A DNA stretch of 5,445 nt. Origin: Candidatus Aenigmatarchaeota archaeon (GTDB lineage Archaea > Aenigmatarchaeota > Aenigmatarchaeia > PWEA01 > JACRMZ01). This document shows, in pieces, positions 1 through 4,754 of this stretch. The notes under the pieces were generated by a model. The model saw only the letters and a list, made by a program, of their open reading frames with translations. It was not told where the DNA came from and did no database searches. How positions within the stretch are numbered: position 1 is the first letter of the stretch; each line of letters opens with the position of its first letter. A program made the translations under genes and the position numbers. The DNA is taken from positions 1 to 5,445 of the forward strand of contig JACRMZ010000076.1 of the NCBI GenBank assembly GCA_016219455.1, in the 5' to 3' direction.

Positions 1-45
1 GGTTCCTAAAAGGCGACATAATATACGACGCGACCTGCGAATAGC

Positions 46-711
46 TCACTTCTTCAAAAGCCTCAGGGAAATCAGGTGCAAAAGGAAAGCGAACGGGACT
101 GCGAATGTGGGGATAGTTACGAGTGGATATGATATTATCAGTGTATTTGGTAAATCAAACGAGAGCGATTGCAACAGCGTTGGCGCGGTAAGCGCCCCCA
201 TGATTAACGCCAAAACAAGGTCTGCTATCCCGATATAATTCCAAAGTTTTCCGGCTTTTGGGGCGTGCTTGTTTTTGGTAAGGAATAAGAACGCCACTAG
301 CGGCGCTGTTATGCCCACGGCAATATCCCCGATTCCGGAAGGTAACGCAAACTCGCCTGGCATCAAGCCATCCCTATAAAGGAAGAGGAACACGACGCCA
401 AGCAAACGATAGATTTGCACTCCAATTATCCAGTGGTTAGGAAGTGCGTCTGCGATGGCGCCAAGGGTATTTGACATCCATACAAGTAACGTAAGGTTCC
501 TCTCGGCAAATAATCCAGCTCTCCCAAAGGCATTTGCCAGAGCAAGCCACCCGATGACAAAAATAAATATTCCTGCAGAAATTTTCAGTTTCTTTTCTTT
601 TGGTATTGAAGAAAGCGAGATGATGGTTTTGTGAGTGGTAAACCAAACCAGCAGCGCTGCCACAGGCGTAACTATTCCGGTTGCTTGGAACGCAATTTCA
701 GCAAATGACAT
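46..711 (-). CDS. Multi-pass membrane protein of unknown function
   Basis: A 221-residue integral membrane protein whose specific function I do not recognise. Hydrophobic stretches lie at about residues 5-25, 43-62, 95-113, 128-145, 157-176 and 192-216, with a weaker one near 72-90, so six or seven helices are likely. Between helices there is a motif-like stretch: W94, Q99, R102 and G105, followed by P118-FALP-SGIGD (about 118-129). It resembles a motif I associate with uncharacterised bacterial membrane proteins, but I cannot name a family. The start is the ATG at 709-711. No Shine-Dalgarno sequence precedes it, but a TATA box centred 27-28 bases upstream suggests a leaderless mRNA. It is divergent from the lipoprotein gene at 763 and may share its promoter. 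The C-terminus is basic (RLLKK). No catalytic residues are evident. Confidence 0.8.
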   Translation of the reverse strand: MSFAEIAFQATGIVTPVAALLVWFTTHKTIISLSSIPKEKKLKISAGIFIFVIGWLALANAFGRAGLFAERNLTLLVWMSNTLGAIADALPNHWIIGVQIYRLLGVVFLFLYRDGLMPGEFALPSGIGDIAVGITAPLVAFLFLTKNKHAPKAGKLWNYIGIADLVLALIMGALTAPTLLQSLSFDLPNTLIISYPLVTIPTFAVPFAFLLHLISLRLLKK

Positions 712-733
712 CCAATACAGAGATTGGGAGGGC

Positions 734-743
734 TTTTATAAAA
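734..743. promoter_or_regulatory. Shared palindromic TATA box for divergent genes
   Basis: TTTTATAAAA is a perfect palindrome and a good archaeal TATA box on both strands. Its centre (738.5) is about 27 bases from the minus-strand ATG (711) and about 25 bases from the plus-strand GTG (763). Both match the usual archaeal TATA-to-transcription-start distance, so both mRNAs could be leaderless. Neither start has a Shine-Dalgarno sequence. A second AT-rich palindrome, TTATATAA (754-761), could serve the minus-strand gene with a leader of about 20 bases. Promoter function is inferred from position and sequence only. Confidence 0.5.
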
Positions 744-762
744 AGCGAACAAATTATATAAT

Positions 763-1656
763 GTGAAAGCCGGACTTCTCGTTCTTCTAGTATTTATCGC
801 CGGCTGTTCCCAGCAAGCGGCAGAAAAATCCTACGTGAAGTTTTCCTGCGAAAACAACTATTCAATTGGGAGCAGGGGGTATGTCCTTCTCATGGGGCTT
901 GCTCAGCATCAAAAAAGCGATTTCATTACGGAGAAGAATTTGATGGACAATGACCCCAAAGCAAAATTTGCCGTAATCTACGACCAAGACGAAACTCTTC
1001 ACATAGATGAGATTGGCAAAAAGTTCCTGCAAGACATGAATGAACTCCTTTCAAAACATGAAATTGACGAACTCGTCATCTTCGGTTCAAGTGCCGGGGG
1101 AGTTACGGCCTCTTATTCCATAGCGAAACTCAATTTCTCCCGTCCCGTGGCTTTGCATACACTGGCATCGCCGTTAAAAGGCTATGACCTTACAGGATTT
1201 CGCTCCAATTTCCTTGGGGATAGGAAGGGATACCTAAGGGACATTGCCATAGGATTCGGGCCCTTCGGCACTCCTGGAGATAGCGTGAAAGTCTATCACC
1301 ACAAGACTGTCAACGATACGGTACTCAAAGAACACTATTGCGGCCAGATGGCTTCATTCTGCGATGTAAGAGAAATCCAAAACAACAACATAGGAGGCAG
1401 CAAAGAGTTCTATTATCCCCAGTACGACCACAACCCACTTGGCAAATATGTTATACGCGAAGTGTTGAAATGCTACAATTCCGAACTGCCGGAATCCCCG
1501 ATTAACTCTGAAAAAACGGGTCTTGGAGAGCTTTGCGCAAACGAAGAGGAATGCAACATCTTTTGCAAGGACAGTGTGGGGCGTTGCAAGGACTACTGCA
1601 AAAGCAATACGGAAAACCCCATATGCCAGAAACCCTTTGCGTTTGAAGGCAGCTGA
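763..1656 (+). CDS. Putative lipoprotein alpha/beta-hydrolase with Cys-rich tail
   Basis: A 297-residue exported protein, probably anchored by lipid to the outer face of the membrane. Residues 1-14 are a short hydrophobic signal ending in a lipobox (FIAG-C15). The core resembles an alpha/beta-hydrolase: a predicted strand (ELVIF) runs into GSSAG (108-112), a G-x-S-x-G nucleophile elbow with Ser110. Plausible triad partners are Asp185 (in HHKTVNDT) and His223 (in YDHN); both are inferred. The substrate is unknown; esterase, lipase or peptidase-like chemistry are possible. Residues 258-288 hold six cysteines (258, 264, 268, 275, 279, 288), which suggest a small disulfide-bonded module. Cys193, 200 and 237 may pair elsewhere. 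The start is GTG at 763; the overlapping ATG at 761 is followed at once by TGA. A small membrane protein gene follows at 1702. Confidence 0.82.
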   Translation: MKAGLLVLLVFIAGCSQQAAEKSYVKFSCENNYSIGSRGYVLLMGLAQHQKSDFITEKNLMDNDPKAKFAVIYDQDETLHIDEIGKKFLQDMNELLSKHEIDELVIFGSSAGGVTASYSIAKLNFSRPVALHTLASPLKGYDLTGFRSNFLGDRKGYLRDIAIGFGPFGTPGDSVKVYHHKTVNDTVLKEHYCGQMASFCDVREIQNNNIGGSKEFYYPQYDHNPLGKYVIREVLKCYNSELPESPINSEKTGLGELCANEEECNIFCKDSVGRCKDYCKSNTENPICQKPFAFEGS

Positions 1657-1691
1657 GTGGCCTTTTTATTTGCCTGCTTCAATTTAATTTC

Positions 1692-1698
1692 AGGTGAT
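1692..1698 (+). promoter_or_regulatory. Strong Shine-Dalgarno that fixes the start at 1702
   Basis: AGGTGAT is exactly complementary to ATCACCT in the tail of the 16S rRNA in this window, and it lies three bases before the ATG at 1702. This favours the 53-residue product over the longer reading from the GTG at 1657. Confidence 0.7.
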
Positions 1699-1701
1699 TC
1701 C

Positions 1702-1863
1702 ATGCAATACGACAAAAAAGTAGTTTTGACGGCGTTTCTCACGAGCACGTATTTCGGTGCGATGTTTTTGGGAGGGTTCCTTGGAGGCATGAGCTTCCCA
1801 GTTCTTGCAGCAGTCTCGCTGGTTCCGACAATAATCGCATTTGCAATCGGCATGAAAAAATAA
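1702..1863 (+). CDS. Two-helix membrane miniprotein
   Basis: A 53-residue hydrophobic protein not assignable to a known family. After a polar start (MQYDKK) there are two membrane segments, about residues 7-28 and 32-50, separated by a glycine-rich turn (GGFLGGM), and the protein ends MKK. Charged residues at both ends suggest a helical hairpin with both termini in the cytoplasm. The frame is open back to a GTG at 1657, directly after the lipoprotein's stop. The ATG at 1702 is chosen because a perfect Shine-Dalgarno precedes it and because the extra residues would give an unlikely N-terminus. The gap to the lipoprotein gene is 45 bases, so co-transcription is likely, although a T-rich stretch at 1662-1669 could contain its own weak promoter. 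It is convergent with the zinc-ribbon gene. Confidence 0.62.
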   Translation: MQYDKKVVLTAFLTSTYFGAMFLGGFLGGMSFPVLAAVSLVPTIIAFAIGMKK

Positions 1864-1868
1864 TCGTT

Positions 1869-1899
1869 AAAAAAAAGGATGCGCCGGCTAAAAGCCGGC
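1869..1899 (-). terminator. Hairpin plus T8 terminator of zinc-ribbon gene
   Basis: A 7-bp GC-rich stem (GCCGGCT at 1883-1889 with AGCCGGC at 1893-1899, loop AAA) lies just beyond the stop of the minus-strand zinc-ribbon gene. In that direction it is followed by an uninterrupted T8 (A8 at 1869-1876 on the plus strand). T-tracts are the main archaeal termination signal, so the polarity fits the minus-strand gene. The hairpin also lies between two convergent genes and could stabilise either 3' end. Confidence 0.6.
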
Positions 1900-1906
1900 C
1901 GTTTCC

Positions 1907-2038
1907 CTATCTTCGCTTGCTGAAGCAATCCCTGCAATAAACAGGCTTTCCCTCAGTCGGCTTGAAAGGAACCTGACAGTTCTTTCCGCAATCGGAACAA
2001 ACAGCATCATGCATCTCTCTTGGTCCGCCAAATGGCAT
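1907..2038 (-). CDS. CxxC-x17-CxxC zinc-ribbon protein
   Basis: A 43-residue protein, too short for many gene finders but clearly coding. Four cysteines form two zinc knuckles, C14-x2-C17 and C35-x2-C38, exactly 17 residues apart, with an extra Cys21. Between them lies the stretch QVPFKPTEGKPVYC. This matches a known family of tiny zinc-ribbon proteins (CxxC-x17-CxxC) common in archaea and uncultivated bacteria. They are thought to bind zinc, and a nucleic-acid or ribosome-associated role is often supposed but not established. The protein begins MPFGGPREMH and ends KRR. The start at 2038 has a strong Shine-Dalgarno (GAGGTGA). The gene is divergent from the SRPBCC-PhnB gene across 243 bases, and its 3' end carries a hairpin/T8 terminator. 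The family assignment rests on cysteine spacing and the VPFKP...PVYC pattern. Confidence 0.9.
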   Translation of the reverse strand: MPFGGPREMHDAVCSDCGKNCQVPFKPTEGKPVYCRDCFSKRR

Positions 2039-2043
2039 ATCTC

Positions 2044-2050
2044 TCACCTC
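2044..2050 (-). promoter_or_regulatory. Shine-Dalgarno of zinc-ribbon gene
   Basis: On the minus strand GAGGTGA lies five bases before the ATG at 2038. It is complementary to TCACCTC in the 16S rRNA tail of this same window, which supports both the small gene and its start. Confidence 0.75.
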
Positions 2051-2068
2051 TATTCACTTATATTACTT

Positions 2069-2098
2069 CTTTATAGTAGTTACAAGTATTAATATGCG
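2069..2098. promoter_or_regulatory. Candidate TATA boxes in divergent intergenic region
   Basis: Two AT-rich elements, CTTTATAG (about 2069-2076) and GTATTAATAT (about 2085-2094), lie upstream of the zinc-ribbon gene. The more distal one would give a minus-strand start near 2067 and a leader of about 29 bases containing the Shine-Dalgarno, which fits best. The proximal one would start too close to the Shine-Dalgarno. The rest of the gap, 2100-2228, holds a small stem (ACGCT/AGCGT, about 2157-2174) and no convincing gene. Confidence 0.35.
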
Positions 2099-2229
2099 AT
2101 ATTTGCCCCAAAATTGGTGACGGGGAAGATGGCAACTCATAAAATGTTGCGTGTAACGCTGTTTTATTAAGCGTCGCCTTCAGATGTTTTTGAATCCTCT
2201 AAAATGCGCAAATTTACAGCTGATAATTG

Positions 2230-2237
2230 TTATAAAA
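2230..2237 (+). promoter_or_regulatory. TATA box of SRPBCC-PhnB fusion gene
   Basis: TTATAAAA is centred about 48 bases before the ATG at 2282, predicting transcription from about 2260 and a leader of some 22 bases. That leader contains GTGAT (2273-2277), complementary to the 16S tail and four bases before the ATG, so promoter and ribosome binding site agree with the chosen start. Confidence 0.5.
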
Positions 2238-2281
2238 GTATGCCAAACAAAGGACTTGAAGAGAAATTAACTGTGATTTAG

Positions 2282-3631
2282 ATGACAAAAAACGATAAAA
2301 CAATTTCCGTAGAAACTGTGGTAAACGCCACGATTGAAAAAACCTGGGAGATGTGGACTTCGCCGAAGCACATTGTCAAATGGTACTACGCTTCTGATGA
2401 CTGGGAAGCCCCTTTGGCGGAAAACGATGTTCGGGAAGGCGGAAAATTCAAAACCGCTATGAGGGCAAAGGACGGGAGCGCAGGCTTTGACTTCACAGGA
2501 ACTTACACTAAGGTGATTCTCCACAAGCTTATTGAATACTCTATTACCGGCTGGAGGAAGGTCTCCATCACATTCCAAAGCGTTGGGAACGGAACAAAGG
2601 TGACAGAAACATTCGAGACGGAGAACGTATACTCAGACGAGCAACAGCGGTCAGGCTGGCAGTCCATTTTGGACAATTTCAAGAGATACACAGAGAGCCA
2701 ATCGGCTAACGCGATAACCCCGTGCCTGTGGTTTGACGACAACGCCGAGGAGGCCGCGGAGTTTTACACGTCTATTTTCAAAAACTCAAAGGTTGGTAAC
2801 GTGGCCCGCTATGATGAAGAAGGGGCCAGGGTCTCCGGAAGGCCAAAGGGCAGCGTGATGACTATTGCGTTTTCCATTGAAGGGAAGGAATTCGTGGGGC
2901 TAAATGGCGGGCCAATATTCAAGTTCACGCCGGCTATTTCGTTCTTCGTGAATTTCGACCCCTCAAAGGACCCAAAAGCAAAAGAGAACCTTAATGCGCT
3001 ATGGTCGAAACTATCGCAAGGCGGCACTCCAATGATGCCTCTTGACAAATACCCGTTCAGCGAGCGCTACGGGTGGATAAAGGACAAGTTCGGGTTAACG
3101 TGGCAGCTCATTTTGACGAAGCCTGAAGGCGATATGAGGCCGAAAATAGTCCCGTCTTTGCTTTTCGTGGGGGACATGTACGGAAATGCCGAGAAAGCCA
3201 TGAGATTCTATCTCTCTGTGTTCAAGGAGTCAAAGCTCGGGAATCTTTTTCATTACGGCCAGGGGCAGGAGCCTAACAAGCAAGGGACAGTCATGTTCTC
3301 TGATTTTATGTTGAACGAGACGTGGCTTGCGGCGATGGATGGGGGAGGCCAGCACGCCTTCACGTTCAATGAAGCGATTTCCTTCATGGTATACTGCGAT
3401 ACTCAGGAGGAGATAGACCATTATTGGAAGAAGCTTTCCGCTTTCCCAGCGTCGGAGCAGTGCGGCTGGCTCAAGGACAAGTTCGGGGTCTCCTGGCAGA
3501 TTGTGCCGCGCGTTTTGCCAGAATTGTTGGGAGGCGACAAGAAAAAATCACAGAGCGTGATGGCGGCGCTTCTGAAGATGAAAAAGCTTGAGATAAACGC
3601 GCTCAAGAAAGCTTACGAACGGGGCAATTAG
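2282..3631 (+). CDS. SRPBCC (AHSA1) + tandem PhnB-type VOC fusion protein
   Basis: A 449-residue soluble protein with three domains. Residues 1-138 are an SRPBCC/AHSA1 domain, recognised by the pattern around W23-xx-WTSPKHIVKWYYASDDW (22-41) and the later WQSILDNFKRYTES. Residues 144-280 and 288-410 are two VOC domains of the PhnB or 3-demethylubiquinone-methyltransferase-like type (ITPCLWFDDNAEEAAEFYTSIF; CGWLKDKFGVSWQIVP). The tail (411-449, VLPELLGGDKKK...MKKLEINALKKAY) is typical of the end of single-domain PhnB proteins. These domains are separate or paired proteins in many bacteria. PhnB-type proteins resemble glyoxalases but their reactions are mostly unknown, and the methyltransferase name should not be taken as function. 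The first VOC domain has a longer insert (about 226-262), so the copies have diverged. Bacterial origin by transfer is likely but inferred. The start has GTGAT four bases upstream. Confidence 0.93.
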   Translation: MTKNDKTISVETVVNATIEKTWEMWTSPKHIVKWYYASDDWEAPLAENDVREGGKFKTAMRAKDGSAGFDFTGTYTKVILHKLIEYSITGWRKVSITFQSVGNGTKVTETFETENVYSDEQQRSGWQSILDNFKRYTESQSANAITPCLWFDDNAEEAAEFYTSIFKNSKVGNVARYDEEGARVSGRPKGSVMTIAFSIEGKEFVGLNGGPIFKFTPAISFFVNFDPSKDPKAKENLNALWSKLSQGGTPMMPLDKYPFSERYGWIKDKFGLTWQLILTKPEGDMRPKIVPSLLFVGDMYGNAEKAMRFYLSVFKESKLGNLFHYGQGQEPNKQGTVMFSDFMLNETWLAAMDGGGQHAFTFNEAISFMVYCDTQEEIDHYWKKLSAFPASEQCGWLKDKFGVSWQIVPRVLPELLGGDKKKSQSVMAALLKMKKLEINALKKAYERGN

Positions 3632-3674
3632 CAGAAAAGCACGTAATAAATGGCATAACAACTATAAACGGCCC

Positions 3675-3743
3675 GGGCTTCCGTAAAGCCTGCGGACCCA
3701 CTCCACGGAAAACATTATTGGCTTCCGCTAGGCGATGTGGAGT
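3675..3743. other. Hairpin cluster between convergent genes
   Basis: Two stem-loops follow the 449-residue gene. The first is GGCTT (3676-3680) with AAGCC (3686-3690), or alternatively GGG..TCCG with CGGACCC (3675-3699). The second is composite: ACTCCA + CGGAA (3700-3710) pairs with TTCCG (3723-3727) and TGGAGT (3738-3743), with a 12-base apical loop and a 10-base bulge on one side. The 8-base sequence GGCTTCCG occurs twice (3676-3683 and 3720-3727), so CGGAA could pair with either copy. Neither strand has a T-tract, so ordinary termination is not well supported. A TATA-like ACTATAAAC (3661-3669) could drive a plus-strand transcript from about 3690. The region could be 3' UTR structure or a small RNA. 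Confidence 0.35.
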
Positions 3744-3756
3744 ACACTGCTTTTGT

Positions 3757-3957
3757 TCAACATTTAGACTTGGAACTTTTCATCGCCGCAGAAGCCATGC
3801 AATTGACACTATCACTGTCAGCTATTGCACCTTCTATCTCTTCTTTTCCCATACTATTGGAAACCTTGCCACTATCCCGGATCTTCCTGATAGTCCCCAT
3901 TATTCTTGCATGGGGATTCCGGGCTATCCTGATTATCTCACTGCTAATTCCATACAT
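3757..3957 (-). CDS. Small hypothetical protein, probably coding
   Basis: A 66-residue hydrophilic protein of unknown function. The first half is basic (IIRIARNPHARIMGTIRKIRD), then an acidic/serine-rich part (GKEEIEGAIADSDS) and a tail KSSKSKC; two cysteines (about 53 and 66). No domain is recognisable. Three points favour it as the real gene. The ATG at 3957 follows GGGGGTGGG, which matches seven of nine positions of the ideal GGAGGTGAT, at the same spacing as other genes here. By my count 55 of 66 codons begin with a purine, against roughly half at positions 2 and 3. The composition looks like an ordinary soluble protein, whereas the opposite strand reads as proline-, leucine- and serine-rich. 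A weak TATA-like GTTAAAAGC lies about 50 bases upstream (4007-4015). An in-frame TAG precedes the start, so it could be a gene fragment. Confidence 0.48.
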   Translation of the reverse strand: MYGISSEIIRIARNPHARIMGTIRKIRDSGKVSNSMGKEEIEGAIADSDSVNCMASAAMKSSKSKC

Positions 3958-4024
3958 AAACCCACCCCCGCTTCGCTATGGCAGCTTTTGTGCGTTACAC
4001 TAATTGCTTTTAACAACACAGAAC

Positions 4025-4091
4025 GAGGGGTTTCATTGCACCATTTTTCAACCCTTCTACCATAGCTATGGTGTCTTTACTATATAAGGAC
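4025..4091. other. Three abutting dyads including a 14-bp palindrome
   Basis: Dyads lie end to end. GAGGGGTT (4025-4032) pairs with AACCCTTC (4050-4057), 8 bp with one G-U. ACCATAGCTATGGT (4059-4072) is a perfect 14-bp palindrome. GTCTTT (4073-4078) pairs with AAGGAC (4086-4091), 6 bp with one G-U around a 7-base loop. The third loop contains a TATA-like ACTATATAA (4079-4087). On the plus strand this TATA would start transcription near the ATG at 4109, which opens only 13 codons (4109-4150). On the minus strand it would start near 4057, beside the palindrome, a natural operator position. No gene is recognised at 3958-4215; these dyads and the next repeat are what it holds. Confidence 0.35.
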
Positions 4092-4142
4092 GACTTTTAC
4101 AACAACCGATGATTTTTGGCGGAATTGTATCGTTTGGAGGAT

Positions 4143-4217
4143 TTGGGTGACTACACAAAATAACGAATAACGCTAAAATGTAGTCACCTAACCAAGAAGG
4201 TTTTTCATCACTACATT
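4143..4217. repeat. Inverted repeat with a third, competing arm
   Basis: GGTGACTACA (4146-4155) and TGTAGTCACC (4179-4188) are perfect inverted repeats, extendable to 13 pairs (4143-4191) with one G-U; the loop is 23 bases and contains ATAACG twice. The right arm can instead pair with a third arm: AATGTAGT (4177-4184) with ACTACATT (4210-4217), 8 bp. The two hairpins exclude each other. On the plus strand a T5 (4201-4205) follows the first hairpin by about ten bases. The whole lies just beyond the stop of the 41-codon minus-strand frame. It could be 3' UTR structure, a protein binding site or a small mobile-element relic. Confidence 0.55.
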
Positions 4218-4341
4218 ACTTCACGCAGAGCATGAAATTCGGGATTTCATCTAAACGAACGTAGTTGAACATCTTGTAGTTGGCGCGCCTTGCTTTGCCG
4301 GATAACTGGCGTTTCTTCAGAAGAAAAAACACCGACAACAT
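4216..4341 (-). CDS. Possible 41-residue basic protein
   Basis: A short open frame starting (ATG at 4341) five bases after the TAG of the upstream membrane protein gene on the same strand. The product has a hydrophobic start (MLSVFFLL), a basic middle (KKRQLSGKARRANYKMFNY) and ends VRLDEIPNFMLCVK. The amino-acid pattern from residue 9 onward looks like a genuine protein, including the repeated NY encoded by a GTAGTTG direct repeat (4261-4267 and 4276-4282). There is no Shine-Dalgarno, so expression would depend on translational coupling to the gene before it. I do not recognise a family. It could equally be the remaining C-terminal piece of a lost gene. An inverted repeat (ATGAAAT...ATTTCAT, 4232-4250) lies within it. 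Confidence 0.35.
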   Translation of the reverse strand: MLSVFFLLKKRQLSGKARRANYKMFNYVRLDEIPNFMLCVK

Positions 4342-4346
4342 TTAAT

Positions 4347-4730
4347 CTACTGTGCGGGTGTTAGAAATCCAATCCAAAAAAATACAAGTGATATGGTTAC
4401 GCAAAAATAGAATATTGCCTTCTCCACTCGTTGGCTGAAAATGTACTCCCCAAAAAGGCGAGAAATCCCAGAAAGCAGTTTAATTTTATTTCCAAGTATA
4501 AACAGTATCTGTCTAAGAAAAACCCACGTTAACGTAACAATAGATGTTATAATCAAACTTAGACCTGCTGGTAAAGCGAAAACGCTAAAGGGTGTTACAA
4601 TACCTTTTCCGTCTAGAGTTGAAAATGCAAGAACCAAAAAACTTCCCAGAGTTGCAACTTGTGCATAAAATGATATTCTCTCTTCAATTAAATTTTTTGT
4701 ATTTTCCATATTCATCTTCTCTATTAACAT
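4347..4730 (-). CDS. Small multi-pass membrane protein behind 16S rRNA
   Basis: A 127-residue membrane protein of unknown function. After a polar N-terminus (about 1-18) there are hydrophobic helices at about 19-38, 48-79 (long, perhaps one and a half passes) and 104-124, linked by a basic loop (NKIKLLSGISRLFGE). It is noticeably more AT-rich than the other genes. The first ATG at 4730 is only 24 bases past the 16S 3' end and would lie in the rRNA trailer. Two further in-frame ATGs are at 4715 and 4709. The last has GAGAAG six bases upstream, and a TATA-like TTTTTAT just after the 16S end (about 4747-4753) would place a transcription start near 4723. A 120-residue product from 4709 is therefore a real alternative. 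It may be read through from the rRNA operon or have its own promoter. Confidence 0.65.
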   Translation of the reverse strand: MLIEKMNMENTKNLIEERISFYAQVATLGSFLVLAFSTLDGKGIVTPFSVFALPAGLSLIITSIVTLTWVFLRQILFILGNKIKLLSGISRLFGEYIFSQRVEKAIFYFCVTISLVFFWIGFLTPAQ

Positions 4731-4754
4731 GAATGCTGGTCGTGATAAAAATTT

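Noticed and set aside
437..646. 69-codon minus-strand frame
   Set aside because: It is an alternative frame within the membrane protein gene, on the same strand, with an atypical composition.
1657..1701. GTG start giving a 68-residue version of the miniprotein
   Set aside because: It directly abuts the upstream stop without a ribosome binding site. The ATG at 1702 has a perfect one.
1593..1937. 114-codon minus-strand frame
   Set aside because: It overlaps the lipoprotein end, the 53-residue gene, the terminator and the 3' end of the zinc-ribbon gene in other frames. No Shine-Dalgarno and no recognisable protein.
2267..3606. Minus-strand frames inside the SRPBCC-PhnB gene
   Set aside because: They are antisense shadows of a confidently recognised coding region.
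3700..3746. H/ACA guide RNA (stem followed by ACA)
   Set aside because: The sequence between the outer stem arms is too short for a guide pocket plus an upper stem with a kink-turn loop.
3718..4065. Plus-strand frames of 115 and 88 codons (starts at 3718 and 3737)
   Set aside because: No ribosome binding site, TTG/GTG starts (one inside a hairpin stem), skewed composition rich in His/Thr/Cys or Leu/Ser/Pro, and mutual overlap. The opposite strand shows a better coding signal, though the 88-codon hydrophobic reading is not fully excluded.
4170..4215. C/D box guide RNA on the minus strand (GTGATGA resembles box C)
   Set aside because: No CTGA box D at a suitable distance and no second box pair.
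3632..4754. tRNA, 5S, SRP RNA or RNase P RNA in the gap before the 16S gene
   Set aside because: No T-arm GGTTC-type motif, no cloverleaf and none of the conserved core motifs of these RNAs were found by eye.
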